DNA of 64,000 nucleotides from Adiantum capillus-veneris. Its lineage: Eukaryota; Streptophyta; Polypodiopsida; Polypodiales; Pteridaceae. Of this stretch, positions 57,475 through 64,000 are shown one piece after another. The stretch is from contig CM043956.1 in NCBI GenBank assembly GCA_014529385.2, forward strand, positions 62,276,620-62,340,619. Direction: 5' to 3'. The notes below the pieces were generated by a model that searched no databases, had not been told where the DNA came from, and saw only the letters and a program-made list of their open reading frames with translations. Made by a program: the position numbers and the translations under genes. The stretch's first letter is position 1, and every line of letters begins with the position of its first letter.

Positions 57475-58302
57475 TGAGAGAATTTTTTGTAACTTACCTG
57501 CATCCTCCAAGGACTGCATTCCTGATGATCCCTCTTGGTTTGTCAAGGGTGTTCAGATTGTGTCAATCTGTTCGGGTCTTTAAGAATGACCTCCATCACT
57601 TCGATGCTACTGCCACTTTCGTCGGTGGTGGTCATCTCTTCTCCTGAGGTAGACGAGTAGTCGATGGTGGACTCATCTTCTGAAGCCTCCAAGATCATGT
57701 TGCGCTTATTTTTAGTCCTCATGTCATAATATGGACTTCCCTTTAGCGTCCTTCATCTGAATCATCCCGGTGCTCCAGTCTTGTTTAGCTTCCATGGCCA
57801 TAAGCCAAGGCCTCCCAAGAATGATGGGGTAGCCCTCCCCTTTGTGTGGCATGACGAAGATGTCTACCTCCACTTCTATATTGAATGCTTTTACTTTCAC
57901 TGCATTTATAATGCCCACGCATTTCACTCTTACATTGTTTGCCATCTTGGCTCGGCAAGGTGCTAGCCTACTTACCTCTAGACCTAGATGGTGCATCATC
58001 TTTTCACTCATGATGCATATTTGCGCGCCACCATCTATGTAGACATTTGAGATTTGTTGCCCCTTGATGTGAGCGTCCATGGTTGGTAGAATGTCGTCAA
58101 GATCCCTTCCAAAGATAGCCCCAGCTATCCTGGGCCTTGATTTCCTGGTACTTACCAATTTTGTCCATTGCCTCCTCATTCTGGGTGCAAGGTGGATTAA
58201 TTGGGGCCAAGTTATCTTCGGGCCTTGCATTAACACATCTTGAACTAAGTCATAGGGTTTTGCATACTCACCTAGTGATAAGTCCACGATGTCTTCTGCC
58301 AC
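57475..58302 (-). pseudogene. Tat-like protease and linker to RT
   Basis: Retropepsin-like region: 'NVYIDGGAQICIMSEKMMHH' holds the D-G-G-A active site near 58040, and 'GYPIILGRPWLMAMEAKQDW' near 57820 is the ILG-type flap end. An acidic, Ser/Thr-rich linker follows to 57475 with stops and a frame change. RT should follow directly; here it is cut off by the inversion breakpoint, and its continuation lies at 53345 on the opposite strand. Confidence 0.85.
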
Positions 58303-59468
58303 GGTTTAGCTGCTTGCTTGCTAGACTCGGCCTTCCCTTTCATCTTCTCTTCTCTTTGAGATGCTTCCTCGTGCCTCGCACGCTTCACTCCCATAGCATC
58401 CACTTCTTCTACCTTCGCTTTTCCTTTGTGATTCTCTCGAACTGATTCTTCTACCTTTTCCTTCCCTTTAGCCCCCAAGCTAATAACACTCACCGCTTGG
58501 TTCACAGCAGGTGGTGGGGGTAGTGGACTGAATGAGAAGTTGGGGTGGTGGTTGCTGCTGTACAAGTGGTCGAAGGATTTGGACCGGTGGGATCGGTCCT
58601 CATTGCCTAGGTGGTGGTGGTCTTGCTCTTGGCGGAGAGATCTGATTATGTCTCCCCCCTCAATTGAAATTCTGCCTCCTCGAGTGTGGGCAGTGTGGCC
58701 ATCTTCCCCGCAGTTGTAAGAGTGGTACTCTTGGTTCTGCCTTCATTGTCCTCTTCCTTGTTCTGGATTCCTGCCAGGTGCATGCCCTTGTTGCACCAGA
58801 TGCACGGATAAACTCTCTAGTTGGGTGGTGATGCGACTCAGCAGGTCTTGCTGCTCTTCTGATGCCTCCTGCGGTTGGACTCTATGATTGGTTGTTGTAG
58901 TCACTGGGGTTGGTCCGGCCGAGCTTGTTTCCTTTGACTCATTTACTCTTGCTTGCATGCATAGCTTCTTGTCTTTAAGGCGGGCTACTTCGACTGCCAA
59001 CTCATATGTTGCAGGAAACCTTCCCTTCACCTTCTCTCTAAGCGGCGACCATAGACCAGCAATGAAACGATTCTTCTTTAGTAATTTAGGCGCTCCTTCA
59101 CCTTCCTCTAGTGAGGCAACCCATCTCTCCCATAAGTACACAAATTTGGACTCGTAGGTGGCATACTCTAGCAGACCTCCCTGGTTTAATTCTGTCAGTA
59201 GCTGCCATAGCTTCTGCGAGGTTGTGCCTCCACCAAACCTCTTTACAAAAGCAGCCCTTAACACATCCCATGCATTCTTGGTGGCATGGGGCAATGCATT
59301 ATACCAGGATTTGGCCTCTACTTTCATCGGCAGAGGAAAAATTCTAAGTCGTGAAGTGTCGTCATCTTTGTTGGAGACAACACAAGCAATGTCGAAATCA
59401 TCCAAAAAGTCGGTGGTGAGATCCTCTCCCTTCTTTCCACTGAACGTGGGGAAAGAAACACTTGCCAT
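58272..59468 (-). pseudogene. Tat-like gag
   Basis: Starts 'MASVSFPTFSGKKGED' at 59468. The capsid-like retrotransposon gag core reads 'KVEAKSWYNALPHATKNAWD', 'FVKRFGGGTT' and 'YESKFVYLWERWV'. A stop at 58743 is followed in another frame by a degenerate zinc knuckle ('YNCGEDGHTAHT', first Cys lost) and a Lys/Glu-rich tail (58565-58272). Gag forms the particle that packages element RNA. Confidence 0.85.
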
Positions 59469-59802
59469 GGTAGTGACTCAGGAAATTACAAACCTCTTTT
59501 TTTTTTTTACATTACATTTACAGTAGCGGCTCATAGCGGCTTTTTATAGGGGTGGGTGGATAAATTAAAACATGATAAAGATAGAGACATTAAAGGAATG
59601 ACGGTAATCTAATATGGGGAGAATGATAGGGTTCGAGGAATTGAGGATTTCTCCTAGTACCACCACACCGAATAGGTATACGATCTTCTGTTGGTAGAAG
59701 ACTTTCCTATCTACATAGATATTCACATGCATATGCTGCAGGAATCTAAACGGGAATGCTGTCGGCCCGTTTTCCATCATGCACAGAGGGTGGAATACTT
59801 AC

Positions 59803-60762
59803 TTATACTCTTACCGTGCCAGTGTTGATGAGTCGGCACATCCACAAGAGGTCGTCTCCTTTCATGGGCTCTACCTTTCCTTCGTTGCTCAGCACGTACG
59901 GGGTGATTGCGACGCGTCTGACCACTCCCAGCCTCTTGGCTAGTAGCAATTGTAGGTAATTTCCATAGTCGGCGTGTTGCATGAATTCTACTCCATTCAG
60001 TTGCAACTCGCCCCCAGCCCACTCGGTTTCTCCCCTGGTAGAGAGCTTCTTCAGGATAAGTTGTACACGGAGAAGAGGAAGATCCTCCACTCGCTTTCCA
60101 AAACAGCGAGAGCAGTAGTCGAACCACTCTTCTCTAGGACATGGGAATCTTCTTACCACTTCTTCTTCAGGATTGTCGAAGTGGATTCGTAGCACTCGCA
60201 TGCGTCGTGCAAATCGGTAGGCGACCTTCTGCCGCTTAGCTTCGGATGACTTCCTCTTTGACAAGCTGGGTACAACCCAGCTTTCTGAGATTGAAGCACT
60301 TGCTTGGCCAGATGCTTCTCCCTTTGGGGTCATGTGTTTCCAGACCGGCTTATCTTCTCCTTACCTTTGGCTCGAGCAACCCGTTCAGGACACTTTGGAG
60401 TTATAACTTTGACTGCAGTTTCTTTAGGGAAAAGAGACCTCACCGTTTTCTTCCCTTCCTTGATGTGGATGACTTCTTCGCGACGAATGTCGATGTAGAC
60501 GATTTCAACCCTTTCGCTGCCTTCATTGCTGGCACTCATTGACAGTGTGTCTTGGTTGACAACAGTGATGGCACTTCACCGACCTCCCACCTGATGCTCT
60601 CAATTTATGGTTAGAACGAGCAACACGAGATGGAGAATTTACCTCCTGAATATTGAAGATGCTACAGCCTGGCGGTAGCACTTCAATGAAGGCAGCTAGT
60701 GCCTCCTTCATCTCCTCTTCTTCCGTCCTCCAGTTAGAAAATTCCTTCAACCATTCGTCCAT
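59803..60762 (-). pseudogene. Extra ORF upstream of gag with a zinc knuckle
   Basis: Three overlapping minus-strand frames (60762-60523, 60539-60330, 60333-59803) read as one former ORF with two frame changes. The first holds 'CHHCCQPRHTVNEC', a C-x2-C-x4-H-x4-C knuckle. The last encodes a basic domain with 'RMRVLRIHFDNPEEEVVRRF' and 'VEFMQHADYGNYLQLLLAKR'. Some Tat/Ogre elements carry an extra ORF of unknown function before gag; position and size fit that. I cannot assign a role. Confidence 0.65.
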
Positions 60763-60821
60763 GATTGATAGTGGGCGTCACTTTCAGCATTGTAAACTGA
60801 AGGGTCTAAGAAATCCCTCCT

Positions 60822-60835
60822 CCATGGGGGCACCA
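60822..60835 (-). other. Primer-binding site of Tat-like element
   Basis: The minus strand reads TGGTGCCCCCATGG two bases after the LTR end. The tRNA is not identified; it is not initiator tRNA-Met. Confidence 0.6.
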
Positions 60836-60837
60836 AA

Positions 60838-63423
<2,586 letters not shown>

Positions 63424-63672
63424 ACACAACATCCCGTGAAACCAGAATATGCTTTGTTTGTGGATAATACAACGTGTAACCTTTGCTTTCAGCACTATAA
63501 TCAACAAAAATACATCTGTTAGCCTTATCATCCAATTTTTTGTGTTGTGTTTGTGGCACCAAAGCATATGCCAAATAGCCAAAAACACGTTGTCAAAGAG
63601 TTGGCGGTCTTGCCAGGAAGGCATCGGGCCTCTAGCTGTGAGGGTTTGTGGGGAAAATGGGAAGCTTTTCAC
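63424..63672 (-). pseudogene. Copia element C, part 1 (integrase C-terminus)
   Basis: The minus strand reads 'VFGYLAYALVPQTQHKKLDD', 'CIFVDYSAESKGYTLYYPQT' and 'HILVSRDVV', the conserved end of copia integrase. A stop precedes 'QRVFGYLAY'. The frame runs into the Tat insertion point and continues at 51526. Confidence 0.85.
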
Positions 63673-64000
63673 TTAAGCAAACTTAGTGTTTGTATCAAAT
63701 ACATTGTGTGTAGCCATTGGAATCTTACACGCAGACACACACATACGCACACGTGAAACCCTCAAAACAAAACAAAGATGAAAATATCAAAGCTTTGATC
63801 GTATCTAATCAAAGGTAAGATGAAAGTGTTCACTGATGCATTTATAACAGCAAGTCGTTGTGCTCCAAATAGATTGTGAATGGTTCTTTGAAACTGTAAC
63901 TTAGTGCTTACAAAGATGTATGTATTTTTCCTAGCGATAGGAGTGAGCTGTGTCACGGTACAAGTCTTCTTGGTTCATAGTAATATTAAGAAAGCAAAAC
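63673..64000. other. Right edge, no recognisable gene
   Basis: AT-rich. A 64-codon minus-strand frame (63956-63762) shows no similarity I know. Confidence 0.4.

Noticed and set aside
53345-60762. Two separate convergent elements (plus-strand pol element and minus-strand gag element)
   Set aside because: One pair of direct LTRs, a single target duplication, the displaced inverted LTR end beside the polypurine tract, and the fit of protease end to RT start favour one inverted element.

Overview
This window is plant nuclear DNA made almost entirely of nested, decayed transposable elements. Features that point to a land plant are CACTA, hAT, Ty1/copia and Ty3/gypsy (including Tat-like) elements, a PLS-type PPR remnant, and a heavy-metal-associated domain fragment with a C-terminal isoprenylation box. 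A decayed HET-domain gene, and the many CT/GA, GT, TA and poly-G tracts, make a seedless plant such as a fern my best guess; this is inference. I see no intact host gene, no tRNA or rRNA gene and no CRISPR array.

Layout. 0.8-3.6 kb: tandem repeats and a 320-bp foldback. 3.9-5.5 kb: Ty3 integrase (+) interrupted by a small MITE. 6.8-7.3 kb: unidentified open frame. 7.3-12.26 kb: 3'-truncated Ty3 element (-) with its PBS and 5' LTR. 13.6-17.9 kb: decayed PPR (+), hAT transposase (-) and HET-domain gene (-). 17.9-28.5 kb: a 1.3-kb tandem duplication whose first copy is split by an 8.0-kb CACTA element. That CACTA carries TNP2-like and TNPA-like genes and a captured HIPP-type gene fragment. 29.3-35.1 kb: Ty1/copia element (-) with short LTRs and a 5-bp target duplication. 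35.1-47.4 kb: a Ty3 element (-) broken by an unidentified insert, a second 5'-truncated CACTA, a MITE and a copia fragment. 48.6-51.2 kb: a related Ty3 fragment. 51.5-63.4 kb: an 11.9-kb Tat-like Ty3 element with ~2.6-kb LTRs and an internal 4.1-kb inversion, inserted in the coding region of a third copia element.

The nesting gives an order of events. The 1.3-kb duplication precedes the first CACTA insertion, because the second copy is an empty site. The second CACTA inserted into Ty3 integrase, and its right end was then tandemly duplicated together with that integrase. Three copies of one MITE family landed in three different Ty3 pol genes. Several nonsense codons look like CGA to TGA or CAA to TAA changes, as expected from decay of methylated DNA.

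The most notable items are the gene-capturing CACTA (25.2-25.6 kb), the inversion inside the Tat-like element, the HET-domain pseudogene, and the MITE family with 8-bp target duplications. Boundaries given to the base are those where repeats or terminal motifs fix them; others are approximate.
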